A stretch of 64,000 nucleotides of DNA from Actinomycetes bacterium. GTDB lineage: Bacteria; Actinomycetota; CALGFH01. Where the stretch lies: contig DASYUT010000288.1 of NCBI GenBank assembly GCA_036000965.1, positions 1 to 64,000 on the forward strand, written 5' to 3'. A model generated the notes under the pieces. It searched no databases. It worked only from the letters and a program-made list of their open reading frames with translations, and was not told the origin of the DNA. Every line of letters begins with the position of its first letter. The stretch's first letter is position 1. Of the stretch, positions 31,617 to 40,500 are shown one piece after another. The position numbers and the translations under genes are program-made.

Positions 31617-33380
31617 CTAGAACGGAGCTACCACGCGGAACTGGCCCAGTGGAACGCTCGCCAGCGACGGCCAGTCGGCATCGGTGCCCCAATACCCTCC
31701 GGCAAATGGGTTGCCGGTAGCCGGAGTGTTGTCCTTGACGTCCTCCTGATAGATGGTCAAGGCATGCACGGGACTCGTGTCCATCAGGATGATCCCGTAC
31801 TTCTGTGCGGTCTTGCAGTAAGCCCGCACACCCCGTACAGAGATGGCCTCACAGTTGAAGGAAGGATTCAGTTGGAGCCGGGAGCCCTGCGGTATCGCGC
31901 TGGGACTGGTATCAGGACCGTCACTGCTGGTGGCTGGGCTCACCCACCGCCCTTTGGCGCCGTACATCGATGACCCCTGCAGCGCGTGACCATAGGTTCC
32001 GTCGGTGTCCAGGTGCGTGGCGTCGTAGGCACGGAGCAACCCGGCAAGAGAGCTGGTGCTGGCGCCGGTCGGTGCTTTTTCGCCATTGATGCCCGGGGCC
32101 CCATCACTGGCAGTCGTCAAAGACTCGATGACCCCGTAACCCTGGTACCCCCACTTGGTGCAGTCGAGTCCGGCGACGTCGGCCCCCCAGATGTCGTAGA
32201 CGAGTTTCGTGCTCGCGTCGATCACGATGTACTTGTGGTCGGAGCTCGCCCCCGGTCCCTCGGCCTCATGCGAGCCCGGCGGGATCGGTACCTGCTTGCC
32301 GCTGATAGGACCACAATGTGAACCCCAGGTGTAGCGCGGCGTGCTGGCATCTGCGTAGAACACCGGAGCTCCAAACCGTCCCCAGGCTCCAGAGGTTACG
32401 TTGTAGTGGCCTCCGCTGGACAAGCGCTGGATCATGCCGGCCGAGTTGGGGGCAAGTGTGGCATTGGCGGGGATGGCGCGGTTCCAGGCCGAGGATGCCG
32501 GGAACGGGCGCTCAGGGGTTCCGTACGTAAGCGTGCTCGTCGGTGCCGGCGCACTCGTGGTGCTCGTCGGTGCCGGCGCACTCGTGGTGCTCATCGGTGC
32601 CGGCGCACTCGTCGTACTCGTCGTTGTCGGTGTACTCGTCGTTCTCGGCGTGCTCGTCGGTGACGATGGGAGTGTCGTGGTGGCGGCCGTCGTGGTCGTG
32701 GCCCGACTCGAGGTCGTGGCCGCGACCGTCTCCACGACCAGCTGGGGGGCGGTCAGACCGGTCTCCCGACTCGCATACAGGCCGGCGGACCTGTCGTCGG
32801 CGGTCAGCACGAAGTCGATCACGCCGTCGCCGTGGACCAGCGCGGTGACGTCGACGCTCGTCCAACTGTCGCGCGCAACAGGACCCGAGGTGGCCACAAC
32901 CGGTCCGGGCGTCGGTGCAGTGGCATAGGTGATCTTGTCCTCGGTCCAGTCCTTGCCCGCGACCGTGCGAACGGCGTAGCCGGTCCGGCTCGCGGTCTCC
33001 GCGTAGAGCCGCAGCCTGGCTGCGGTGACCGCGCCGGCGAGCTGTGCGACGGCGAAGCGCAGGTAGCTGCGCTCAGACCTCGGGAAGGCGTCGGTACGCA
33101 ACGCAGGGGTGCTGCTGAAGTTGCGGTCTGGCCTTGCCTGGCTCACGTAGGCGTCGGCGGCCGGGGTGAAGCGGAACGTCGCACGGGTCGCCGTCGCGTG
33201 CGGAAGCGACGCGAGCACACCGGCCAGGACAGCCGAGCACGCCAAGACCACGGCGACCCGTAGGTGCGTGCGCTGGCTCGGGTGCGCTCGGCGATGCCGC
33301 CCGCGGCGCCGGGCGTGCAGCCCTGTGCGCACCGTCGAGGCGGGATGGCTGGCGTGGCGGCCACGATACTGTCCGGCCAT
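31617..33380 (-). CDS. Secreted CBM96/DNRLRE-domain protein with Ser/Thr-rich repeat linker
   Basis: 587 residues. A basic N-terminus (GRHRRAHPSQRTHLR) precedes a signal-like helix, VAVVLACSAVLAGVLASLPH, around residues 43-62. Residues about 65-215 resemble the DNRLRE/CBM96 carbohydrate-binding fold: FTPAADAYVSQARPDRNFSS, RSYLRFAVAQLAGAVTAARL and SWTSVDVTALVHGDGVIDFV. A Thr/Ser/Pro linker with 9-residue repeats (TSTTSAPAP) spans about 220-285. The C-terminal 300 residues (TYGTPERPFPASSAWNRAIP, YIVIDASTKLVYDIWGADVA, ILMDTSPVHALTIYQEDV) are a domain I recall only as uncharacterised in secreted actinobacterial proteins. It probably binds polysaccharide at the cell surface. Confidence 0.75.
   Translation of the reverse strand: MAGQYRGRHASHPASTVRTGLHARRRGRHRRAHPSQRTHLRVAVVLACSAVLAGVLASLPHATATRATFRFTPAADAYVSQARPDRNFSSTPALRTDAFPRSERSYLRFAVAQLAGAVTAARLRLYAETASRTGYAVRTVAGKDWTEDKITYATAPTPGPVVATSGPVARDSWTSVDVTALVHGDGVIDFVLTADDRSAGLYASRETGLTAPQLVVETVAATTSSRATTTTAATTTLPSSPTSTPRTTSTPTTTSTTSAPAPMSTTSAPAPTSTTSAPAPTSTLTYGTPERPFPASSAWNRAIPANATLAPNSAGMIQRLSSGGHYNVTSGAWGRFGAPVFYADASTPRYTWGSHCGPISGKQVPIPPGSHEAEGPGASSDHKYIVIDASTKLVYDIWGADVAGLDCTKWGYQGYGVIESLTTASDGAPGINGEKAPTGASTSSLAGLLRAYDATHLDTDGTYGHALQGSSMYGAKGRWVSPATSSDGPDTSPSAIPQGSRLQLNPSFNCEAISVRGVRAYCKTAQKYGIILMDTSPVHALTIYQEDVKDNTPATGNPFAGGYWGTDADWPSLASVPLGQFRVVAPF
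32533..32640 (+). repeat. 27-bp in-frame tandem repeat, about four units
   Basis: Units at 32533-32559, 32560-32586 and 32587-32613 are near identical. A diverged fourth follows at 32614-32640. Each encodes a nine-residue Ser/Thr/Pro/Ala block of the linker in the secreted CBM96-like protein. Confidence 0.9.
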
Positions 33381-33548
33381 GGCGTATCCTCACTGGCCCC
33401 GGCGGCACGAGGACATGGGGACAGCCGCCGGAAGCAGGCTTGGGGTCGGTCTTGGGGGAGAGGCCGACACATATGGCAGGCTTTTATCACCACTTGCCAC
33501 TTCGAGCAACCTGGCCGCGAGACCTCCGCGAGGACAGTCGCCGTCCGC

Positions 33549-34868
33549 TCAGCGCCCCCGACCCTCAAACCCACCCGGGCCGCGGCCTTCCTCCAGCTCG
33601 CTCAGGGGGGTGCTCGACGACCGCCTCCGTGTGGTCGAGGAGCCAGCCAGCAGGCGGTCGTAGGCGGCCAGCAGCACGGGCGCGGAGTACTCCCAGGCCA
33701 GCTCGGTGCGGACCCGGTGCTGGCCGGCCGCGCCCATCTCCTGCCGGCGGGCCGGGTCGTCGAGCAGCGCGTCGATCTGCTTGGCCAGGTCGCGCTCGGA
33801 GTTGGCCTCGGCGTAGACGGCCGCCGACCGGGCGGAGACGCGGGTCTCGGTCAGGTCGTAGGCCACGACCGGCAGGCCGAAGAACATGTACTCCATGATC
33901 TTGTTCATGGTCGACTTGTCCGACCAGTCGTTCCTGGGGTCGGGATCGACTCCGAGGTCGGCGGTTGACAGCACGCGGCACAGCTCCTCGTCGCTGACCC
34001 GGCCGGTGAACGTGCACAGGTCGGCGACGCCGGTCTCCTCCGCGTAGGCCTTGATCGCGGGCTGGTGCGGGCCGCCCCCGACCAGCACACAGTGGACGTC
34101 GTCGCGGCCGAGCTCGTCGCGCAGCAGCTTCACGGCGCGCACGAGGTGGTCGACGCCGTCCTGCTTGCAGATCTCCCCGAGGTAGGCGAGCAGGTGGCGC
34201 TTGCCGTTGCGCCAGGCCGGGTCGGGTGGGAACACGGTGAGCCGGCCGAGGTCGGGGCCGGAGCGCACGACGTACACGTCGCCGGGCGCCACCCCTCCAC
34301 GCTCCTCGGCGATCCGCTTGTGGCTCTCGTTGGTGGTGATGACGAGGTCGGCCGTGCGGAAGGTCATCCGCTCGAGGAACCTGAGCCCGGCGAGGGCGGG
34401 GCCGCCCGAGCCCCCGAACTTCGCCTGGTACATCTCGGGCGAGAGGTCGTGGTGGTCGAACAGGAACCGCTTGCCGAGGCGCTTCCAGAGCCAGCCGAGC
34501 GGCCAGTAGGTCTCCGGCGGGTTGCAGACGTGGAGGACGTCGAAGCCGCGGCCGCGCAGCGCGACCCGTACCGTCTTCATGGCCGTGCGCAGGAAGCACC
34601 AGGCGAACTCGGTGACGAAGCCGAGCGCGCCCTGGGCGTCGACGGGCAGCCGGTAGCGGTAGACGTGGACGTCCTCGAGCACCTCGAACGACTCGTCGAA
34701 GCCCTTGGCCTTGGGGCAGATCACGCTGACCTGCCAGCCCGCCCGGGCCAGGGTGGTGGCCTCCAGCCAGACCCGCCGGTCGAAGGGGACGGGCAGGTTC
34801 TGCACCACGATGCAGGCGCGACGCGGCCGGCCCGCCTTCGGCCTACCAGCAGATGCCATCGTAGCCAT
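33549..34868 (-). CDS. GT4-family glycosyltransferase
   Basis: 439 residues from ATG at 34868 (an ATG three codons later is also possible). N-terminal features are CIVVQNLPVPFDRRVWLEAT, VSVICPKAKGFDESFEVLED and VLHVCNPPETYWPLGW. The middle has FLFDHHDLSPEMYQAKFGG and LVITTNESHKRIAEERGGV. The C-terminal donor domain has YLGEICKQDGVDHLVRAV and STADLGVDPDPRNDWSDKST followed by KIMEYMFFGLPVVAYDLTET. The VQNLPVPFDRRVWLE and NDWSDKSTMNKIMEYM patterns mark the EPS GT4 subfamily common in actinobacteria. Its 5' end overlaps the dehydrogenase by 26 bp, and it is the last gene of the six-gene wcaJ operon. Confidence 0.9.
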   Translation of the reverse strand: MATMASAGRPKAGRPRRACIVVQNLPVPFDRRVWLEATTLARAGWQVSVICPKAKGFDESFEVLEDVHVYRYRLPVDAQGALGFVTEFAWCFLRTAMKTVRVALRGRGFDVLHVCNPPETYWPLGWLWKRLGKRFLFDHHDLSPEMYQAKFGGSGGPALAGLRFLERMTFRTADLVITTNESHKRIAEERGGVAPGDVYVVRSGPDLGRLTVFPPDPAWRNGKRHLLAYLGEICKQDGVDHLVRAVKLLRDELGRDDVHCVLVGGGPHQPAIKAYAEETGVADLCTFTGRVSDEELCRVLSTADLGVDPDPRNDWSDKSTMNKIMEYMFFGLPVVAYDLTETRVSARSAAVYAEANSERDLAKQIDALLDDPARRQEMGAAGQHRVRTELAWEYSAPVLLAAYDRLLAGSSTTRRRSSSTPLSELEEGRGPGGFEGRGR

Positions 34869-36156
34869 CCCTGCCGTCCGGCTCGTCGACGATCCGGACC
34901 AGGTCGACGACCCGCTGGCCGGCCCGGACGCGCTCCAGGGCCGCGCGGAACGCCGTGTCGGCGGTGCCGACCACCACCGTCTGGGCGTGGTCGAGGAGCT
35001 CGTCGACCGTGGCCACCATCAGGTTCGAGATGTGGGGGATCTGGTTGAGGATGTAGTCGCGGTTGGCGCCCACCAGCTTGGCGAGGTTGACGTTGCCGTC
35101 GTAGACCCGGAGGTCGTAGCCCTTGCCGAGCAGACGCTCGACCAGGTCGACCATGGGGCTCTCGCGGAGGTCGTCGGTGCCGGCCTTGAAGGAGAGGCCG
35201 AGCACGCCGATCCTGCGGTGGTCGGCGTCGACGACGAGCTGGAACGCCCGCTCGAGCTGCTGCCGGTTGCTGGGCAGGACCGCGTTCAGCAGCGGCAGGT
35301 CGAGGTCGAGGCTGCGGCCCTCGTAGGCGAGCGCGCGGACGTCCTTGGGCAGGCAGGAGCCGCCAAAGGCGAACCCGGGCTTCAGGTACGCCGACGACAG
35401 GTTCAGCTTCTGGTCGGCGCAGAACACGTCCATGACGCGCCGCCCGTCGAGCCCCTGGGCCTTGGCCAGGCTGCCGATCTCGTTGGCGAACGCGACCTTG
35501 AGCGCGTGCCAGGCGTTGTCGGCGTACTTCACCATCTCCGCGAGCCGCACCTCGGTCTGGATCGTGGGCGCCTCGGGCCGCTCGGCGACGGGGGTGAGCA
35601 GGCGCCGGCTGCGCTCGTCGGAGGCGCCGATCACCACCTTCGGGGGATGGTGGAAGTCGTGCACGGCGCTGCCCTCGCGGAGGAACTCCGGGTTCGTGCA
35701 GACCCCGAAGTCGCGGCCGGCCCGCTTGCCCGAGGCGCGCTCCAGGATGGGCACGAGCACCTCCTGGGTCGTGCCCGGCAGCACGGTCGAGCGCAGGACG
35801 ACGACGAAGAAGCCGTCCCGCTCGCGCAGGGCGGCGCCGATGTCCTGGCCGACCCGGCGGAGGTGGGTGAGGTCGAGGCTGCCGTTGGCCTGGCTCGGCG
35901 TGCCGACGCAGACGAAGCCGAGCTCGGTGTCGCGCACCGCCTCGGGGCAGGCGACGGTCGCGCGCAGGCGACCGGCTGCCACACCGGCCCCGACCAGCTC
36001 GGTGAGGCCCTCCTCGATGACCGGGGACTGCCCCCGGTTGAGCAGGCCCACCTTGACCGGCTGGGGATCCACGCCGGTGACGTCGTGGCCGTCGCCGGCC
36101 AGGCAGGCGGCCGACACCGCGCCGACGTACCCCAGCCCGAACACGCTGATCCTCAT
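34843..36156 (-). CDS. UDP-glucose/GDP-mannose 6-dehydrogenase
   Basis: 437 residues. The NAD-binding start RISVFGLGYVGAVSAACLAG is at residues 2-21. The conserved FGVCTNPEFLREGSAVHDFH follows, and the catalytic cysteine sits in FAFGGSCLPKDVRAL at about 265. The C-terminal domain begins near VLGLSFKAGTDDLRESPMVD. These mark the UDPGDH/GDP-mannose dehydrogenase family, which oxidises a nucleotide sugar twice to the uronic acid, using two NAD+. The product would supply an acidic sugar for the exopolysaccharide, fitting the heparinase-like lyase encoded nine bases upstream. Whether the substrate is UDP-glucose or GDP-mannose is not certain; the FLREGSAVHDF segment leans to the AlgD type. Confidence 0.92.
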   Translation of the reverse strand: MRISVFGLGYVGAVSAACLAGDGHDVTGVDPQPVKVGLLNRGQSPVIEEGLTELVGAGVAAGRLRATVACPEAVRDTELGFVCVGTPSQANGSLDLTHLRRVGQDIGAALRERDGFFVVVLRSTVLPGTTQEVLVPILERASGKRAGRDFGVCTNPEFLREGSAVHDFHHPPKVVIGASDERSRRLLTPVAERPEAPTIQTEVRLAEMVKYADNAWHALKVAFANEIGSLAKAQGLDGRRVMDVFCADQKLNLSSAYLKPGFAFGGSCLPKDVRALAYEGRSLDLDLPLLNAVLPSNRQQLERAFQLVVDADHRRIGVLGLSFKAGTDDLRESPMVDLVERLLGKGYDLRVYDGNVNLAKLVGANRDYILNQIPHISNLMVATVDELLDHAQTVVVGTADTAFRAALERVRAGQRVVDLVRIVDEPDGRDGYDGICW

Positions 36157-36165
36157 GGCGAGCCC

Positions 36166-38226
36166 CTACGGACGGCCGGGTTGCTGGAAGGACGCACGTC
36201 GCACCCCTGATGGCTCGTGTGATGGTTGGTGAGGCCGGGCAGGGTCGAGCTGCACGACGGTGAGCAGGGGCCGGCCGTGGCCGCTGCGCCCGGCGCCGAG
36301 CAGCGTCACGGTCGGCACGCGGACGTCGAACGCCGGCGAGTACCAGCCGGCGGGCGGGTCGGTCCGCCCTTCGAGACGCTCCCAGGCCAGTGCTTCCGGG
36401 AGTGCGACGGTGGCGGTCCCTTCCTCGTCCCCGGCAGGCCAGGCCAGCTCGGCGAGGCTGCCGCGCAGCGTGCAGGCGACGCCGGGGCCGAGGTGGAGTG
36501 CGAGGCGGCAGTCGTGCTCGCCCAGGGTGTCGAGCCGGTCTTCGATCACCAGGCGGCGCTCCTCGCGGAGCAGACGGATCGTGCGACGGTGCACGGCGGC
36601 CGGGCGGAGCCGGTCGTAGCCGTGGTGGGCGGCCCGCACCTCGGCGACCGGGCCGCCGTCGAGCCCCTGGGCGTGCTCCAGCTCGCTGCGCGCGTGGCGG
36701 GTCCACAGGAACGGGCCGCCCGAGACCGACTGGTCGGCCTGGCCGACCTCGAGGGTGTTGTGGCCGGCGGTGGAGCGGAAGTACGCGCGCCACCCTGGCT
36801 CGCCGTGGTAGCAGTAGGTCCCGGGGTCGGCCAGGACCTCCGCCCCGCCGACCCGCAGCTCCACCGCGAGCGCGTCGGCGTGGGCGTGGGCCGCGATGCC
36901 GAGGTACCCGTGCGGGCCGTGGTCGACCCGGCACCAGATCTCCTCGAGCCCGTGCCCGTCACGCAGCAGCGTCGTGCCCGCGTCGGGGAACAGCGACGGC
37001 CGCCGCCCCGGGCGGGGGCCGCCCACGGGCAGGGGTGCCCGCGCCAGGCCGGTCCACAGGGGCGTGCGCGCGTCCTCCCGCGGCACGGGCGGCCACCAGT
37101 CCAGCGGGCCGAACAGGACCGCCCCGGTCGCCAGCAGGGACGCCCAGCGCTGGAAGCCGGGCGCGTCGAGCAGCAGGCCCCATCCCTCGTCGTCGTCGCC
37201 CTGGCGGGGCGGGCGCAGGCGCACGTCCACCACCGCGGCGAGCGCGTCGACCATGCGCCGCAGGGCGTCCCAGACCTCGCCGCCGAGCGGGTGCCCGGCC
37301 GTCTCGCCTTCGAGCGCGGCGGCCAGGCCCAGCTCGAGCACGAACCCGTGGTAGGCGGTTGCCAGCTCCCGGTTGAGGCCGTCGGGGAAGGTCTGGCGGG
37401 GCAGCTCCCGGCGCAGTGTGGCCGCCGCGTGCTCGCGCCAGCCGGGCGACTCCGGGAACCAGGGGAAGGCGCAGGCCGCCGCGAACTGCCCGGCCGCCTC
37501 GGCGAGCACGTGGTTGTTGGCCGACGAGCCGCGGCTCGGCAGCGTGGCCAGGTACTGCTGGTGGTGGTGGAGCTGGCGCAGGAAGGCCGGGTCGCCCTCG
37601 AACAGCGGGGCGGCACCGTCCCACCCGTCGAGCAGCCGCCTGGCCCAGGTCCAGGAGACGAGCCGCACCCCGACCTCGATCGCGCTCGTCCAGTGGATGC
37701 CGGAGAGGAACGGGTTGGCCGCCCACCAGGAGCGGAGCTGCCTGGCGGCCGCCCGGGCGTAGCGTTCGTCGCCCGTCAGCCTGAAGGCGGCAGCGAGCAG
37801 CGTGACGTGCTGGTGGCGGGACGGCTCCCACACGTACTTGACGTTGCCGGCCGCTGCCTCGTCGCGGTGGTCGACGTCGAAGCAGTAGGCGTCGCTCGGC
37901 GCCCGCCGGCCGGTGCGCGGGTCGGCGAACCAGTCCGCCTCGGCAGCGTCCCAGACCCGGTCGAAGACCGGCCAGCGGCCGGCGAGCAGCTGGCCGGCCG
38001 CCTCGACCACGCGGACTCGCGCGCCCGCGGGCACACCCTCGGCCGCCGCAGGGACCAGCGGGGTGGCGAACGGCGGGACCGCCCCAGGCACGGGCAGCGG
38101 GTCGGCCTGGCCCTGGCGCACCTGGCGCCGGCGCCAGCGCCGCTTCACCAGCTCGTCGCGTGCGCGCCCGACGATCTCCCCGGGCGACATGCGTGCCAGC
38201 CGCCGCGCGTACCACACGGGGTTCAT
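36166..38226 (-). CDS. Heparinase II/III-like polysaccharide lyase
   Basis: 686 residues from ATG at 38226, overlapping the previous stop (ATGA). The N-terminal alpha/alpha toroid includes WYARRLARMSPGEIVGRARD, WEPSRHQHVTLLAAAFRLTG, WTSAIEVGVRLVSWTWARRL and SRGSSANNHVLAEAAGQFAA. NNH is the conserved active-site asparagine/histidine region. The C-terminal Hepar_II_III beta domain has GYLGIAAHAHADALAVELRV followed by ADPGTYCYHGEPGWRAYFRS and GHNTLEVGQADQS. No signal peptide is seen, which is usual for this subgroup in EPS operons. It probably cleaves uronic-acid-containing polymer during assembly or turnover. Confidence 0.88.
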   Translation of the reverse strand: MNPVWYARRLARMSPGEIVGRARDELVKRRWRRRQVRQGQADPLPVPGAVPPFATPLVPAAAEGVPAGARVRVVEAAGQLLAGRWPVFDRVWDAAEADWFADPRTGRRAPSDAYCFDVDHRDEAAAGNVKYVWEPSRHQHVTLLAAAFRLTGDERYARAAARQLRSWWAANPFLSGIHWTSAIEVGVRLVSWTWARRLLDGWDGAAPLFEGDPAFLRQLHHHQQYLATLPSRGSSANNHVLAEAAGQFAAACAFPWFPESPGWREHAAATLRRELPRQTFPDGLNRELATAYHGFVLELGLAAALEGETAGHPLGGEVWDALRRMVDALAAVVDVRLRPPRQGDDDEGWGLLLDAPGFQRWASLLATGAVLFGPLDWWPPVPREDARTPLWTGLARAPLPVGGPRPGRRPSLFPDAGTTLLRDGHGLEEIWCRVDHGPHGYLGIAAHAHADALAVELRVGGAEVLADPGTYCYHGEPGWRAYFRSTAGHNTLEVGQADQSVSGGPFLWTRHARSELEHAQGLDGGPVAEVRAAHHGYDRLRPAAVHRRTIRLLREERRLVIEDRLDTLGEHDCRLALHLGPGVACTLRGSLAELAWPAGDEEGTATVALPEALAWERLEGRTDPPAGWYSPAFDVRVPTVTLLGAGRSGHGRPLLTVVQLDPARPHQPSHEPSGVRRASFQQPGRP

Positions 38227-40457
38227 CCGGCCGGGACGCCTTCCCGCTCCGTCGGTGCGGCCCCGGTGCCGCCCGGGGCCGCCGGCGCCACCGGCTCGGC
38301 GCGGCCACTGGCCACGCTGCGGCTGGCCGCGAAGGTGGTCCGGGTGGTGGCCACGAGCGACGCCAGCTCGATCGGCATGGGCAGGCCCTCGGCCACGGCG
38401 CGGACGAAGGCGTCCATCTCCTGCCGCTGGCCCTTGTCGATCCCCGACCGCGACCGCTTCGCCTGGCGCTTGCCGCCCCGCCAGTGCTCGGACCGCTGGA
38501 AGTTGTGGAGCTTGGCCACCTGGCCCTGGCCGAAGACCTGCACGACCTCCTTGGGATAGCGGCCGTCGCCCCGGGTGAGGTAGGAGATCGTCGCCACCGA
38601 CCCGTCGGCGTACCTGATCGTGCTCACGGTGTCGTCGGGGTCGCCCGGGGTGCTGGCCGCGAACACCTCGACCGGCTCGCTGCCGATCCACCACGACGCG
38701 GTGTCGACGAAGTGGCAGCCCTCGCCGACCAGGCGGGCGCCCTCCTCGGGGCGGGCGTACCAGCTCCCGGCGGCGAGCGGCCCGGCGTTCACGTCGTAGC
38801 GGAGGTGGACCGGTCCGGTACGCGCCCCCCAGGACTGCTTGAGCTGGGTGAGCAGCGGCGCGAAGCGGCGGTTGAACCCGACCGTCAGCCGGTCGTTGCC
38901 GGTCTCGGCGACCACGGCCAGGATCTCGTCGAGCTGCTCGGGCGTGACCGCCAGGGGCTTCTCGACGAACACCGCCTTGCCGGCCCGCAGCGCCTCGCAG
39001 ACCATCCGGGCGTGGGCGTGGTGGCGGGTGGCGATGAGCACTGCGGTGACGTCGGCGGCGGCCAGCAGGCCCTGGTAGTCGGTGGAGACCCGCTCGAAGC
39101 CGAAGCGGCGCCTGGCGTTGGCCGCCGACAGGGCCGTGGCCGTGGCCACCTCGACCAGCCGGACGTCGTCGCGCCCCCGCAGGTGCGGCAGCAGCATCGA
39201 GGTGGCGTAGCTGCCCGCCCCGACCACGCCGAGCCGCACCTCCGGCTGGGCGGGTGCCTGGTCGACCCGGGCGCGGGGCTGCGGCAACGCGGCCCTCCCC
39301 TCCAGCCGGTGCGCCAGGGGTGCGTCGGCCGGGTACTGGAACAGGATGCCGACGCCGCGCTGCTCGCCGGCCAGGATGCGCTCGTAGGCGCCGACCGCGT
39401 CGGTGAACGGCAGCACCGCCGACACCAGCGGCCCGAGGTCGACCCGGCCGCCGTCGAGCAGGTCGAGGAAGCAGGCCAGGTTGCGCCGCTCGGTCCACCT
39501 CACGTAGCCGATCGGGTAGTCGACGCCCTGCTCCTCGTAGACCGGGTCGTAGCGGCCGGGCCCGTAGGAGCGCGAGAAGCGGACGTCCAGCTCCTTCTCG
39601 TAGTAGTCCTTCCAGGGCAGGTCGAGCCGGCACCTGCCGATGTCCACCACCCGGGCGCGGTCCCTGGCCAGCTCGGCGGCCAGCTCGACGGGCTGGTTGG
39701 TGTCGCCCCCGGCGGTGAGGAAGACGTGGTCGGCGCCGGCCCCGTCGGTCAGCTCGGCCAGCTTCGCCACCACCGCCTGGAGCGAGGCGCCCTCGGGGGC
39801 GCCGCAGGCGGTGACGCCCATCCGCTCGGCCAGCCGGCAGCGCTCCACCGACGGGTCGAGCCCGAGCACGCCGACGCCGGCGGCCCGGAGGATCTGCACC
39901 AGCAGCTGGCCGACCAGCCCGAGGCCGACAACCAGCGCGGTCTCGCCCAGCCCGGCCTCGGACTGCCGGTAGCCCTGCATGGCGATGGCGCCGACGGTGG
40001 TGAACGCGGCGTGCTCGCCCTTGACCCCGTCGGGCACGGCCACGCAGAGGTTGCGCGGGACCCAGTTGTACTCGGCGTGCAGCGCGTAGAGGTTGCCGGC
40101 GCAGGCGACCAGCTGGCCGACCGAGAGCCCCTCGACCCCGGCGCCGACCTCGACGACCTCGCCGCAGAGCGAGTAGCCGAGCGGCGTCCAGGCGTCGAGC
40201 TGGGTGGTGACCTTCCGGTAGGTGGCGGCCAGCCCCTGCTGGGAGACCGCCTGCACGACCTTCCTGACCTGGTCGGGCCTGGCCCGGGCCTTGCCGACCA
40301 GCGACAGCTTGCTCTCGCTGATCTTCATCATCTCGGTGCCCACGGAGATGAGGGAGTACTGCGAGCGGACCAGCACGCCTCCCGGCCGGCAGGTGGGCGC
40401 GGGCACGTCCACCAGCGACAGCTCGCCCGACTTGTAGTTCTGCACGATCTGCTTCAT
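38223..40457 (-). CDS. Bi-domain oxidoreductase: zinc-type MDR dehydrogenase fused to Gfo/Idh/MocA
   Basis: 744 residues from ATG at 40457. Residues about 1-355 are a medium-chain dehydrogenase/reductase domain (GVLVRSQYSLISVGTEMMKI, PLGYSLCGEVVEVGAGVEGL, ALVVGLGLVGQLLVQILRAA). Residues about 385-720 are a Gfo/Idh/MocA domain (VRLGVVGAGSYATSMLLPHL, VFVEKPLAVTPEQLDEILAV, TVGFNRRFAPLLTQLKQSW). EKPLA carries the catalytic lysine. Such bi-domain oxidoreductases occur in exopolysaccharide and aminosugar loci and may channel a keto-sugar between two redox steps. It is encoded directly upstream of the heparinase-like gene with a 4-bp overlap. Confidence 0.88.
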   Translation of the reverse strand: MKQIVQNYKSGELSLVDVPAPTCRPGGVLVRSQYSLISVGTEMMKISESKLSLVGKARARPDQVRKVVQAVSQQGLAATYRKVTTQLDAWTPLGYSLCGEVVEVGAGVEGLSVGQLVACAGNLYALHAEYNWVPRNLCVAVPDGVKGEHAAFTTVGAIAMQGYRQSEAGLGETALVVGLGLVGQLLVQILRAAGVGVLGLDPSVERCRLAERMGVTACGAPEGASLQAVVAKLAELTDGAGADHVFLTAGGDTNQPVELAAELARDRARVVDIGRCRLDLPWKDYYEKELDVRFSRSYGPGRYDPVYEEQGVDYPIGYVRWTERRNLACFLDLLDGGRVDLGPLVSAVLPFTDAVGAYERILAGEQRGVGILFQYPADAPLAHRLEGRAALPQPRARVDQAPAQPEVRLGVVGAGSYATSMLLPHLRGRDDVRLVEVATATALSAANARRRFGFERVSTDYQGLLAAADVTAVLIATRHHAHARMVCEALRAGKAVFVEKPLAVTPEQLDEILAVVAETGNDRLTVGFNRRFAPLLTQLKQSWGARTGPVHLRYDVNAGPLAAGSWYARPEEGARLVGEGCHFVDTASWWIGSEPVEVFAASTPGDPDDTVSTIRYADGSVATISYLTRGDGRYPKEVVQVFGQGQVAKLHNFQRSEHWRGGKRQAKRSRSGIDKGQRQEMDAFVRAVAEGLPMPIELASLVATTRTTFAASRSVASGRAEPVAPAAPGGTGAAPTEREGVPAG

Positions 40458-40500
40458 GCGCCACCACTGCTCACGGTCGGTCGCCCTGGGACGGGACGGG

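Noticed and set aside
38227-40467. Upstream part of a 1433-codon frame containing the heparinase-like gene
   Set aside because: Its upper two thirds are a shadow of the bi-domain dehydrogenase in another frame. The heparinase starts at the ATG at 38226 that overlaps the preceding stop.
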